Assembly: GCA_001298545.1 (NCBI GenBank)
Contig: LJCX01000026.1
Location: 761,854-825,853 of the forward strand
Reading direction: 5' to 3'
Length of the DNA stretch: 64,000 nucleotides
Source of the DNA: Actinobacteria bacterium OV320
GTDB lineage: Bacteria > Actinomycetota > Actinomycetes > Streptomycetales > Streptomycetaceae
This document shows positions 17,074-24,890 of this stretch, piece after piece. The first letter of the stretch is position 1; each line of letters begins with the position of its first letter. The notes beneath the pieces were generated by a model. It did no database searches, was not told the DNA's origin, and worked only from the letters and a program-made list of their open reading frames with translations. A program made the translations under genes and the position numbers.

Positions 17074-17772
17074 GTGTGCGCTCATGTACTGGTCGCCGAG
17101 GACGACGCGATGCAGGCCGAACTCATCCGCCGTTCGCTGCTCGCCGAGGGACACACCGCCACCGTCGTGCATGACGGCGCGGCCGCGCTGGACGCGGTGC
17201 GGCGCAACCGGCCCGACCTCGTCGTCCTCGACCTCATGCTGCCGGTCATCGACGGTTTCGGGGTGTGCAGGGTGCTGCGCCGCGACGACGACATCCCGGT
17301 GCTGATGCTGACCGCCCGGGCCGGCGAGGACGACGTGCTGCTCGGCCTGGAACTGGGCGCCGACGACTACATGACCAAGCCCTACAGCCCGCGCGAGCTG
17401 ATGGCCCGCATCCGTACCGTCCTGCGGCGCAGCGGGCGGGCCGGCGCCGACCGGCGGGACGATCCCGTCGTCCGGGCCGCGGGGCTCGCCGTCGATCCCC
17501 AGCGGCACGAGGTGCGCTGCGCCGGAGAGCCGGTGGAGTGCACACCGGCCGAGTTCCAGATACTGCTGGCCATGGCCGCCGAGCCTGAACGGGTCTTCTC
17601 CCGGGGTCAGTTGCTCCAGTGCACCCGCGGGTTCGACCGGGCCTCCACCGAGCGGGCGATCGATGTGCACATCATGAACCTGCGCCGGAAGATCGAGGCC
17701 GACCCGCGCAGACCCGTGCGGCTGCTGACGGTGTTCGGCGTCGGCTACAAGCTCAGCGGCGGCCACGCGTGA
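17074..17772 (+). CDS. OmpR/PhoB-family response regulator
   Basis: A 232-residue regulator. The receiver has acidic EDD at residues 9-11, phospho-acceptor Asp53 in VVLDLMLPVIDGF, and a conserved Lys in YMTKPYSPREL. The C-terminal winged-helix DNA-binding domain includes TPAEFQILLAMA and RAIDVHIMNLRRKIEADP. The GTG start at 17074 sits behind cggag. Its TGA overlaps the next gene's GTG by four bases (GTGA), coupling it to the sensor kinase. Together with the L,D-transpeptidase just upstream, this suggests an envelope-stress response; the regulon is not visible. Confidence 0.93.
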   Translation: MCAHVLVAEDDAMQAELIRRSLLAEGHTATVVHDGAAALDAVRRNRPDLVVLDLMLPVIDGFGVCRVLRRDDDIPVLMLTARAGEDDVLLGLELGADDYMTKPYSPRELMARIRTVLRRSGRAGADRRDDPVVRAAGLAVDPQRHEVRCAGEPVECTPAEFQILLAMAAEPERVFSRGQLLQCTRGFDRASTERAIDVHIMNLRRKIEADPRRPVRLLTVFGVGYKLSGGHA

Positions 17773-19634
17773 ACCCCGCCCGCACCCGCATACCGCTGCG
17801 CAAGCGCCTGCTGGTCCGTCTGCTGATCGCGTCCGTCCTGATCGCCGTGTGCTCGGTGGCCGCCACCGCCTGGCTCGCCGTCACCACCACCACCCGCGCA
17901 CTGCGGGAGGAGCAGGGCCAGGCCCTCGCCGACGACATGGACATCCTCGCGCGGCTCAGCGGCCACGCCGCCACCCACCCCGACTGGACGGGCGTCGAGG
18001 CGACGGTCCGTGAGCTGTCCGCGCGCACCGGCCGGCGCATCGCCCTGACCACCGCCGACCGCAGGCCCCTGGCCGATTCCGCGCCGCGCGGCACCTCCCT
18101 GCCGCCGAGTGCCGCCGCCACCGTCGACCCGCTGCGCACCGACACCTACAGCGAGCCGGGCGCGCAGCTGAGCGGCACCGACCCGCGCGTGGTGGGCCCC
18201 TACCGGCTCACCCCGCTCGAACGCACGAAGCTCGACGCCGTGGCCCGCGCGCGGCAACGCTGCCTCTCCCGCTACGGCGTCGACACGACCGTCACCCACA
18301 CCCCGAGCGGGCGCCCGGTGGTCACCGCCTCGGACTCCACCGCCGTCTCCGGGTACGCGTTCGACGAGTGCGCGGACGGCCAGCTCGACACGCCCGCGCC
18401 CACGGAGGAGAAGGCGCTGAACGCGCTTCAGGACCGGGCCGGCGGCTGCCTGACCCGGGCGGGCCTGGACCCCGACATCCCCCTGGTGTTCGGCACCGGA
18501 GTGCCCGGCGCGTCCGGCCGGGCCCCGACCCTGGCGCCCGTGTTCGCCAAGGCGGTCGACGGCATCGACAGGCCGGGGGACGGCAAGGCGGCTCTGCGTG
18601 CGGCCCAGACCTGTTTCGAGACCGCCCGGCGCGCCCAGCTCGACCCGTACGTCGCCCCGGTCGCCGAGCTGTTCCTCGGTGTCGGGGACGACCTTGCGGC
18701 TCCGCGCTGGGTCATGTCCCCGGCCAACAAGGCGAAGGTGGCCGGCGCGGCCGGGCTGGTGCTGGCCGTCACCGTCGCCGTCACCGCCGTCGTCGCCACC
18801 CGGCTGGTCCGGCCCCTGCGCGCGCTGACCGAGGCCGCGGGGCAGCCCCCGGACCGGCACGCCCGCGTGCCCGTCACGACGCAGGACGAGACCGGGATCC
18901 TCGCCGAGGCCTTCAACGACCTTGCCGAACGCCGGGAGCGGCTGGAGGCCCAGCGCAAGGCCCTCGTCAGCGACGTGGCCCACGAACTGCGCAGCCCGCT
19001 CACCAACATCCGGGGGTGGCTGGAGGTCACCCGCGACGGCCTCGTGGAACCCGACACCGAACTGCTCGGCGCCCTGCACGAGGAGGCCCTGATCCTCCAG
19101 CGCGTCATCGACGACCTGCGCGACCTCGCGGCGGCCGACGCCGGCACCCTGCGTCTGCACCGCGAACCGGTGCCCGCCGACGACCTGCTCGCCCAGGTCG
19201 CCGCCGCCCACCGGGTCGCCGCCGACGCGGTCGGCGTGCGCCTGCGCACCGAGACCGAGGGTGTTCCCTGGCTGGACGCCGACCCGGTGCGGCTGCGGCA
19301 GGCGCTCGGCAACCTCGTCACCAACGCGGTGCGTCACACCCCGCCCGACGGCACGGTCACCCTGACCGCCCGGGGCGACGGCGACCGTGTCGTGCTGGAG
19401 GTCGCCGACACCGGCACGGGCATCGCCGCCGAGGATCTGCCGCATGTCTTCGAGCGGTTCTGGCGGGCGGAGAAGTCACGCAGCCGCCGCACCGGCGGCA
19501 GCGGCCTGGGCCTGCCGATCGTCCGCCACCTGACGGTCGCCCACGGCGGCACGGCGCAGGCGACGAGCACCCCGGGCACGGGCAGCGTCTTCACCCTGAG
19601 ACTGCCCGCGGCGACGCCACCGGGAGACGGCTGA
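17769..19634 (+). CDS. Sensor histidine kinase with unusual Cys-containing extracytoplasmic domain
   Basis: A 621-residue membrane kinase. A first transmembrane helix lies at about residues 14-40. A roughly 280-residue extracellular domain follows, then a second helix (AGLVLAVTVAVTAVVATRLV), HAMP, and HisKA with His405 in VAHELRSPLTNIRG. The HATPase has NLVTNAVRH, DTGTGI and GGSGLGLPIVRH. The sensor domain has four cysteines (contexts RCLSRYG, DECADG, GGCLTRAG, QTCFET), which could form disulfides. It overlaps its cognate regulator by GTGA. The signal is unknown. Confidence 0.92.
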   Translation: MNPARTRIPLRKRLLVRLLIASVLIAVCSVAATAWLAVTTTTRALREEQGQALADDMDILARLSGHAATHPDWTGVEATVRELSARTGRRIALTTADRRPLADSAPRGTSLPPSAAATVDPLRTDTYSEPGAQLSGTDPRVVGPYRLTPLERTKLDAVARARQRCLSRYGVDTTVTHTPSGRPVVTASDSTAVSGYAFDECADGQLDTPAPTEEKALNALQDRAGGCLTRAGLDPDIPLVFGTGVPGASGRAPTLAPVFAKAVDGIDRPGDGKAALRAAQTCFETARRAQLDPYVAPVAELFLGVGDDLAAPRWVMSPANKAKVAGAAGLVLAVTVAVTAVVATRLVRPLRALTEAAGQPPDRHARVPVTTQDETGILAEAFNDLAERRERLEAQRKALVSDVAHELRSPLTNIRGWLEVTRDGLVEPDTELLGALHEEALILQRVIDDLRDLAAADAGTLRLHREPVPADDLLAQVAAAHRVAADAVGVRLRTETEGVPWLDADPVRLRQALGNLVTNAVRHTPPDGTVTLTARGDGDRVVLEVADTGTGIAAEDLPHVFERFWRAEKSRSRRTGGSGLGLPIVRHLTVAHGGTAQATSTPGTGSVFTLRLPAATPPGDG

Positions 19635-19941
19635 GGCGGCACGACCGAGGTCGCCGCGGGCCCGGACCGAACCGGGGGACCGAGGCGGTGCGGTCGAGTG
19701 CCCCGGCAGGCGGCCGCCGGCCGCCGGTCGAGCCGGCTGAGAGGAGGAGCGCCACCCCTCCCGGGCGAGGGCCGTCGCGTCGGACCGGGTGACCGGGCCT
19801 TGGCCTGCGGGTGAGCGGCCGGCCCCGGCACGGGACCAAGGTCCTGCCGCTGCGTCCCGGCCGGCCCCCGCTCGCCCGGCTCGTCCGGCTCGCCCGGCTC
19901 GCCCGGCTCATGCTCATCGGCCCCCAAGGCCCCGGCCCAGC
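19635..19941. other. Intergenic region with a 9-bp tandem repeat
   Basis: About 300 bases between the convergent sensor-kinase and WhiB-like genes. I see no convincing gene. A short tandem array of CTCGCCCGG-type units (four copies, one with a C-to-T change) occupies 19871-19906. The rest is GC-rich sequence without a clear hairpin or T-tract. Confidence 0.6.
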
Positions 19942-20193
19942 TCACGAACTGCGTCGGGCGGCCCGTATCCGCCGCTTGAGGGCGCGTCGTTCGTTCTCAC
20001 CGGTGCCGCCCCAGACCCCGAGGGTCTGATCGGTCTCCATGGCCCACTCCAGACACTGCTCCCGCACGGGGCAGCGTCGGCAGACCGCCTTCGCCTGCTC
20101 CGTCTGGAGCAGTGCCGGACCGGACGTACCGATCGGGAAGAAGAGGTCGGGGTCCTCGTTGCGGCACTCGGCATGCTCTCGCCAGTTGTCCAT
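19942..20193 (-). CDS. WhiB-like iron-sulfur regulator (WblE/WhiB1-like)
   Basis: An 83-residue Wbl protein. Four cluster-ligand cysteines are at residues 10, 38, 41 and 47 (AEC, AVCRRCP, EQC), followed by the GVWGG turn (59-63) and a basic tail (RRALKRRIRAARR). The family holds a 4Fe-4S cluster sensitive to NO and O2 and works with the principal sigma factor. The pattern ELFFP/IG...GPALLQ is closest to WhiB1/WblE. I choose ATG 20193 over the in-frame GTG at 20202 because an aggtga-like ribosome-binding site precedes the ATG. It is probably a paralogue rather than the essential copy; that is not provable here. Confidence 0.9.
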   Translation of the reverse strand: MDNWREHAECRNEDPDLFFPIGTSGPALLQTEQAKAVCRRCPVREQCLEWAMETDQTLGVWGGTGENERRALKRRIRAARRSS

Positions 20194-20569
20194 CGAAGTC
20201 ACCTGCGATCTCGTCGTATGCGCTTTTCCGGATGAGTTGCTCCCGATCGGGTCACCGGAGGGGCGGCGGTGAAACAGGATGGCCCGGAAAAGCGTTCACC
20301 TGCTTCTTGCGAGGAGGCCCCGGCGTTCACGCCGCGGAGGAATCGCATCCGGGTGTCGCGACGCGGAGCGTCGCCTCATTCGGTTCAGGGTCGCGGAGCG
20401 CCCGTACCGCTATTCGCATCGCCGAGGTGACGCGAACGCGTGTGCCTGTGATCGCTGGTCGGGGTGGTGGATGTGGGATTGTGGTGCGTTTGTGCGGCTG
20501 CCGTACGTGTGGTCCTTTGACGGGTTCGGGACGGCACAGCGTCCTGGCCGGAGACGGGGAGGGGGCGAG
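20194..20569. other. WhiB-like promoter region and probable left end of the TnpB element
   Basis: A gap of 376 bases between divergent genes. It should contain the WhiB-like promoter on its left side and the unlocated left end of the TnpB element on its right. An 11-bp inverted repeat CGCTTTTCCGG/CCGGAAAAGCG lies at 20221-20231 and 20284-20294. A small hairpin GCGACG-CGGAG-CGTCGC lies at 20358-20374 and could be a subterminal LE hairpin. TTCAC occurs at 20295-20299 and 20326-20330. No gene is supported. Confidence 0.5.
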
Positions 20570-21829
20570 ATGGCGCAGGTGAGGACGGCTGCGGAGGCTG
20601 GGCATGCCCGGTACACCTACCGGCTGCGCGTGTCGTCCGCCGCCCGCACCGCCCTGGCGGCGGAGTGGGACCGATGCCGCTGGGTGTGGAACGAATGCGT
20701 CGCCAAGTCCAGGGCCGTACACCTGCGCAACAAGTTCACCGGCCAGAAAGCAACGTGCGGTCCGGCTCAGCTCGACAGGATGCTGACCGAAGCCCGCGCC
20801 CGTACGCCGTGGCTGCGTGAGGGCTCGTCGGTTCCCCAGCAGCAGGTGATCCGCGACTTCGGCCGCTCCCGCGCCAAGGCGCACAAGGACATCAAAGAGC
20901 GCCTGTCCATGGCGCGCCGGGCCGGGATGCCGAAGTGGATGACCAGACGCGAGGCACTGCCGACCCTCAACTACACGAAGCGCGGGTTCCGGTTGAAGGA
21001 CGGCCGGCTGCACCTGGCCGGGGACATCGTCGTGGCGGTGGTGTGGTCGCGGGAACTGCCGGTCGGGCCGTCCTCGGTGCGCCTGTACCAGGACAGCTTG
21101 GGGCACTGGTATTGCTCGTTCGTCGTCCCCGCCCAGGTCCTGCCCCTGCCGCAGACCGGTCGCGTGCTCGGCGTCGACTGGGGTGTGAAGGAGACGGCGA
21201 CCACCACGTCCGACGCGCACGATCTGCCGCACGCCGAGCAGGGCAGGAAGGCACACCGGAAGCTGACCCGGTACGACCGGATGATGACCCGCCGCAAGCC
21301 GGAGAAGGGCCGGCCCGGATCGAAGGGCTACCGTGAGGCGAAGAAGCTGCGGGCGAAGGCGTACAAGAAGGTCGCGAGGCAGCGTGAGGACACCCGTCGC
21401 AAGTGGGCCAAGAAGGTAGTCCGAGACCACGACGCCATCGCTGTCGAGGACTTCCGCCCGAAGTTCCTGGCCAGGACCACCATGGCCCGCAAGGCCGCTG
21501 ACGCCGCCATCGGCGCCACCAAGGCGGCTCTGACCGAGATGGGCCGCAAGCACGGGCGGGACATCCGCCTTGTACACCCCGCGCACACGACGATGGACTG
21601 CGCGCGCTGCGATGCGAGAGCCAAGCACGCACTGCCGCTGGGTGAGCGCACCTACACTTGCACCGCATGCGGAAACGTGTCCCCACGGGACAAGAACTCC
21701 GCACGCGTCATGCTTGTCCGGGCTGGTCTCAACCCGGCTGGTGCTGATGGCGGAAGACCTCCTGGAGCGCTGCTCCAGGAGGCGGCCTGAGCCAGGAATC
21801 CCCTCCCCTCCAGGGAGGGGAGGATTCAA
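20340..21829 (+). mobile_element. TnpB-only IS200/IS605-type element (IS1341-like); left end uncertain
   Basis: A tnpB gene followed 11 bases later by an imperfectly looped 10-bp stem (CCTCCCCTCC at 21802-21811, GGAGGGGAGG at 21814-21823) and then TTCAA (21825-21829). A subterminal hairpin plus a TCAA-like end is the classic right end of this superfamily. No tnpA (Y1 transposase) gene is nearby. The left boundary given is a guess placed near a possible LE hairpin at 20358. The right end overlaps the stop codon of the neighbouring saccharopine-dehydrogenase-like gene. Confidence 0.6.
20570..21790 (+). CDS. tnpB: TnpB RNA-guided endonuclease
   Basis: A 406-residue TnpB. The RuvC-like catalytic triad is intact: Asp203 in LGVDWGVKE, Glu293 in AVEDFRPK, and Asp374 in SPRDKNSAR. 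The zinc ribbon is complete with Cys344/Cys347 and Cys364/Cys367. The N-terminal WED/REC-like helical region (WNECVAKSRAV) and the lysine/arginine-rich middle fit the family. ATG 20570 follows a gggagggggcgag ribosome-binding site. Known TnpBs use an omega RNA from the element's right end to cut at the unoccupied target. No frameshift was seen, so the gene may be active. Lysine content is higher than in neighbouring genes. Confidence 0.93.
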   Translation: MAQVRTAAEAGHARYTYRLRVSSAARTALAAEWDRCRWVWNECVAKSRAVHLRNKFTGQKATCGPAQLDRMLTEARARTPWLREGSSVPQQQVIRDFGRSRAKAHKDIKERLSMARRAGMPKWMTRREALPTLNYTKRGFRLKDGRLHLAGDIVVAVVWSRELPVGPSSVRLYQDSLGHWYCSFVVPAQVLPLPQTGRVLGVDWGVKETATTTSDAHDLPHAEQGRKAHRKLTRYDRMMTRRKPEKGRPGSKGYREAKKLRAKAYKKVARQREDTRRKWAKKVVRDHDAIAVEDFRPKFLARTTMARKAADAAIGATKAALTEMGRKHGRDIRLVHPAHTTMDCARCDARAKHALPLGERTYTCTACGNVSPRDKNSARVMLVRAGLNPAGADGGRPPGALLQEAA

Positions 21830-21849
21830 TGCTCCCGCTGCCCCCACGG
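21680..21849 (+). ncRNA. Candidate omega RNA (reRNA) at the right end of the TnpB element
   Basis: Known omega RNAs overlap the 3' end of tnpB, run through the right-end hairpin, and finish with a guide taken from flanking DNA. Here the hairpin is at 21802-21823, the element ends TTCAA at 21829, and the guide would begin at 21830 (tgctcccgctgcc...), inside the last codons of the saccharopine-dehydrogenase-like gene. The 5' boundary given is arbitrary. The prediction rests on position only; I cannot fold or align it. Confidence 0.35.
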
Positions 21850-23043
21850 GGAGCCGTACGCCGTGAGCAGGTCGAGGAACGGGCGGGGCGCAAACGCCTC
21901 GGGACCCAGGACGCCCGCGCCGGACCACGCGCCGGTGGCGAGCAGTTCGAGGGCGACCACCGGGTTGACGGCGGTCTGCCACACCACGGCCTGGCTGCCG
22001 TACTCGGCCATGGACCACTGGTTGTCGACCACGTGGTACAGGTACACCTCGCGCGGCGCGCCGTCCTTCACGCCCCGCACCCAGGTGCCCGCGCAGGTCT
22101 TGCCGTGCATCAGCTCGCCCAGGGTCGCCGGGTCCGGCAGACAGGCGGCCACCACGTCCCGGGGCGAGACGGAGACCGGCCCCGACGCGCTCGGCACGGT
22201 CACCGGCGCGGTGCGGTCCAGCCCCAGCAGGTGCAGCGTCTTCAGGGTCTCGATGAACTCGTTGCCCAGGCCGTACTTGAAGGTGACCCGGCGCGCCTTC
22301 ACCCAGCGCGGCACGAGCAGGACCTCCTCGTGCTCGACGTTCACGCACTCCACCGGCCCGATGCCCTCGGGGAAGTCGAACACCTCGGGCTCGCTGAACG
22401 GCGCGGTGGTGAACCAGCCCCGGTCGGCCTCGTAGACCACCGGGGGGTTGAGGCACTCCTCGATGGTGGTCCAGATGTTGAAGGAGGGCGCGAAGTCGTG
22501 GCCCTCGACGGTGAGGTTCGCGCCGTCGCGGATGCCGATCTCCTCGATCTCGTCGAAGAGTTCGTCGGCGGCGTACCGGGCGAACACGTCCGAAAGACCC
22601 GGCTCGACCCCCATGCCGACCAGGGCCAGGGCGCCCGCCTCGGCCCACTCGTCGGCCTCGGCGAACTGCGCGTCGCCGAGCCGGACGCCGCACTCCTCGT
22701 ACGGCCGGTCCGGGTGCGGCCGTGACAGGGACATCGCCATGTCGACATAGGTGGCCCCGGCGGTGCGCGCCGCGTGGAACAGCGGCATCACGAACCGCGG
22801 GTCGGTGGCGTTGAGCAGGACGTCGCAGCGGTGGCGGGCGAGCAGCTCGGCCACCGCCGACTCGTCGCCGGCGTCGACGCGCTCGGCGTGGAAGCGGTCG
22901 TCGCCGTCGAGCGCGGCGACGGCGGCGGTGGCGCGGGCGGGGTCGTAGTCGGCGACCACCAGCGCCTCGAAGAACGGACGGCGGGCTGCGATCCGGGTGA
23001 TGGCGGTACCCACACCGCCGGCGCCCACGAGAAGGACACGCAT
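21826..23043 (-). CDS. Saccharopine dehydrogenase-like NADP-binding protein
   Basis: A 405-residue oxidoreductase opening MRVLLVGAGGVGTAITRIAARRP, a Rossmann NAD(P) site, with DATDPRF/YVDMAMS-type motifs (LLNATDPRFVMPLF, ATYVDMAMS) of the saccharopine-dehydrogenase/carboxynorspermidine-dehydrogenase superfamily. The upstream gagggag is a good ribosome-binding site. Its TGA lies within the last bases of the adjacent TnpB element, so the C-terminus (GSPWGQREH) or stop could have been altered by the insertion. It is divergent from a TetR gene 170 bases away, a probable regulator. A role in lysine or polyamine metabolism is inferred, also from the nearby LysG/LysE pair. Confidence 0.88.
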   Translation of the reverse strand: MRVLLVGAGGVGTAITRIAARRPFFEALVVADYDPARATAAVAALDGDDRFHAERVDAGDESAVAELLARHRCDVLLNATDPRFVMPLFHAARTAGATYVDMAMSLSRPHPDRPYEECGVRLGDAQFAEADEWAEAGALALVGMGVEPGLSDVFARYAADELFDEIEEIGIRDGANLTVEGHDFAPSFNIWTTIEECLNPPVVYEADRGWFTTAPFSEPEVFDFPEGIGPVECVNVEHEEVLLVPRWVKARRVTFKYGLGNEFIETLKTLHLLGLDRTAPVTVPSASGPVSVSPRDVVAACLPDPATLGELMHGKTCAGTWVRGVKDGAPREVYLYHVVDNQWSMAEYGSQAVVWQTAVNPVVALELLATGAWSGAGVLGPEAFAPRPFLDLLTAYGSPWGQREH

Positions 23044-23070
23044 GAACGGAACTCCCTCGGCTGAGAATGC

Positions 23071-23099
23071 GAACGAAGGTGGACAAGCTGAACGAAGGT
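23071..23099. promoter_or_regulatory. Direct-repeat operator candidate between divergent genes
   Basis: GAACGAAGGT occurs at 23071-23080 and again at 23090-23099, with identical orientation and 19-bp spacing (about two helical turns). The pair lies 30-60 bases upstream of the saccharopine-dehydrogenase-like start and about 115 bases upstream of the divergent TetR start, where a regulator could control both genes. Confidence 0.4.
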
Positions 23100-23213
23100 A
23101 TGCGAAAGCGTGCTAAGGGGCCCTGAGGCAGATACAACTCCGTGCCTCCGCGTAAGGTCAATGGTGTTGGCATAAGAGCGCAGGCCCGCAGAAGGGGCGA
23201 GGGGCGAGGGACC

Positions 23214-23921
23214 GTGGCCAAGCAGGTCGTACCCGAGGAGAAGCGGCGTCGGCGCCGGCCGACCAGGAGCGGCACCGTGCTGTCCGAGCGGCTGATCGTC
23301 GAGGCGGCGCTGCGCCTGCTGCGCGAGCACGGCAGCGCCGGCCTGTCCGCCCGCCGTCTCGGCATCGCCCTCGACTGCGACCCCAGCACCCTCTACCGGT
23401 ACTTCCGGGGCATGGACGAGCTGACCCTGGCCATCGGTGACGCGCTCGTCGGCGAGGCGCTGCGCGGCTGGCGGCCGACGGGGGAGTGGCGCGCGGATCT
23501 GCACACCGTCGGGCTGCGCATCCACGCCGCATATGTCGCCCACCCGCAGGCCGCCCAGCTCACCGCGAGCCGGGTGACCGGCCGGGCCAACGAACTCGCC
23601 GCCGACGAGGCCGTCCTGGACGTGCTGCGCACCGCGGGCTTCCCGCTGCCGGACACCGTGCGGATCTACCACGCCTTCATCGACCAGACGCTGGCCTTCG
23701 CAGCCCTGGACGCCGCGTCGCTGGCCCTGCCCCGGGCCGCGCAGCGCGCGGACGACGCGGTCTGGCGGTCGACGTACGCGCGGCTGCCCGCCGAGACCCA
23801 CCCCCGGATCGCCGAGGCGGCCCCGCTGCTGTCGACCCGCATGGTGACCAGCGCCTATCCGACGGCGCTGGCGATGCTGCTGGACAGTGCGCAGGCGACG
23901 CTGGCCGGGCTCAGCTCCTGA
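23214..23921 (+). CDS. TetR-family transcriptional regulator
   Basis: A 235-residue regulator. After a basic N-terminus (KRRRRRPTRSG) comes a helix-turn-helix, LSERLIVEAALRLLREHGSAGLS with recognition segment CDPSTLYRYFRGMDEL. A C-terminal TetR_C-like helical domain follows. I prefer GTG 23214, which follows a gaggggcgaggg ribosome-binding site, over an in-frame ATG at 23142 whose extension looks intergenic. The gene is divergent from the saccharopine-dehydrogenase-like gene and overlaps the end of the convergent LysR gene by 11 bases. Its ligand is unknown. Confidence 0.88.
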   Translation: MAKQVVPEEKRRRRRPTRSGTVLSERLIVEAALRLLREHGSAGLSARRLGIALDCDPSTLYRYFRGMDELTLAIGDALVGEALRGWRPTGEWRADLHTVGLRIHAAYVAHPQAAQLTASRVTGRANELAADEAVLDVLRTAGFPLPDTVRIYHAFIDQTLAFAALDAASLALPRAAQRADDAVWRSTYARLPAETHPRIAEAAPLLSTRMVTSAYPTALAMLLDSAQATLAGLSS

Positions 23922-24813
23922 GGGCCTCGGCCGCCGTCGCCGTCACCGCGTCCGCCACCACCGCCAGCGCCGGGGAGTCGAGCTTCCACTGCTGCCAGTA
24001 CAGCGGGACGTCCAGCGGGTGTTCGGGGGCGAGGGAGACCAGGCGGCCGGAGCGCAGCAGCGGACCGGCCTGCACCTCGGGCACCATGCCCCAGCCAAGG
24101 CCGGCGACCACGGCGGTCACGAATCCCTCCGAGGTCGGCACGGCCTGTCGTACCGGACCGGCGCCGCCGACGCCCCGGCGCAGTCCGCGCACGAACGCGT
24201 CCTGGAGGTCGTCGCTCCGGTCGAAGGTCATCACCGGTGCCCGGCCGAGGGTTTCGTGCAGCGGGCCGTCGCCGAGGTGGCGGGAGACGAAGTCCGGGGT
24301 CGCGGCGGCCAGGTAGCGCATCGTGCCCAGGGTCCGCACGGTGCAGCCGGTCACGGCCTCGGGCGACGAGGTCACCGCGGCCATCACCAGCCCCTCCCGC
24401 AGGAGTTCCGCCGTGCGCGTCTCGTCCTCGCGGTGCAGTTCGAAACAGAGCTGCGGCTCCCGCGGCACCCGGGTCAGGGCCGGCAGGAACCAGGTGGCGA
24501 GCGAGTCCGCGTTCACCGCGACCGTCACCCGGGCCGGCTCGCCCTCGCCGCTCATGCCCAGCTCGGACCGGGTGTCGCGCTCGAGACGGGCCAGCTGCCG
24601 GGCGAACCGGACCACGATCTCGCCGGACTCGGTGGGCCGCACCGGCTTGGTGCGCAGCAGCAGCACCCGGCCGGTGCGCTGCTCCAGTGCCTTGACGCGC
24701 TGGCTGACCGCCGAGGGCGTCACATGCAGGGCGGCGGCGGCCGCGTCGAAGGTGCCCTCGTCCACCACCGCGAGCAGGGTGCGCACCTGGTCGAGGGGAA
24801 GGTCCGTCATCAT
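23911..24813 (-). CDS. lysG: LysR-family regulator, ArgP/LysG group
   Basis: A 300-residue LysR regulator. The helix-turn-helix spans about residues 5-62 (LDQVRTLLAVVDEGTFDAAAAALHVTPSAVSQRVKALE region; key residues TPSAVSQRVK), with an effector-binding domain after it. It is divergent from a LysE-type exporter gene 77 bases away, the arrangement of lysG-lysE in Corynebacterium and argP-argO in E. coli. By analogy it activates the exporter when basic amino acids accumulate. Two adjacent ATG codons (24813, 24810) make the exact start ambiguous. Its end overlaps the convergent TetR gene by 11 bases. Confidence 0.88.
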   Translation of the reverse strand: MMTDLPLDQVRTLLAVVDEGTFDAAAAALHVTPSAVSQRVKALEQRTGRVLLLRTKPVRPTESGEIVVRFARQLARLERDTRSELGMSGEGEPARVTVAVNADSLATWFLPALTRVPREPQLCFELHREDETRTAELLREGLVMAAVTSSPEAVTGCTVRTLGTMRYLAAATPDFVSRHLGDGPLHETLGRAPVMTFDRSDDLQDAFVRGLRRGVGGAGPVRQAVPTSEGFVTAVVAGLGWGMVPEVQAGPLLRSGRLVSLAPEHPLDVPLYWQQWKLDSPALAVVADAVTATAAEALRS

Positions 24814-24853
24814 CCGATCATCACGATGGCTAATGATACGTAAGAATCTTTAG

Positions 24854-24865
24854 CTGTACGTACAG
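24854..24865. promoter_or_regulatory. Palindrome in the lysG/lysE intergenic region
   Basis: CTGTACGTACAG is a perfect 12-bp palindrome, within an unusually A/T-rich gap. ATCAT...ATGAT arms lie next to it at about 24817-24837. It is placed 26 bases upstream of the lysE start, a plausible LysG-binding or promoter-proximal site. Confidence 0.45.
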
Positions 24866-24890
24866 TGATCGCTTCCCTAGCGTGGACGTC

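Noticed and set aside
20221..20294. 11-bp inverted repeat CGCTTTTCCGG/CCGGAAAAGCG as ends of the TnpB element
   Set aside because: IS200/IS605-type elements lack terminal inverted repeats, and no matching copy occurs at the right end.
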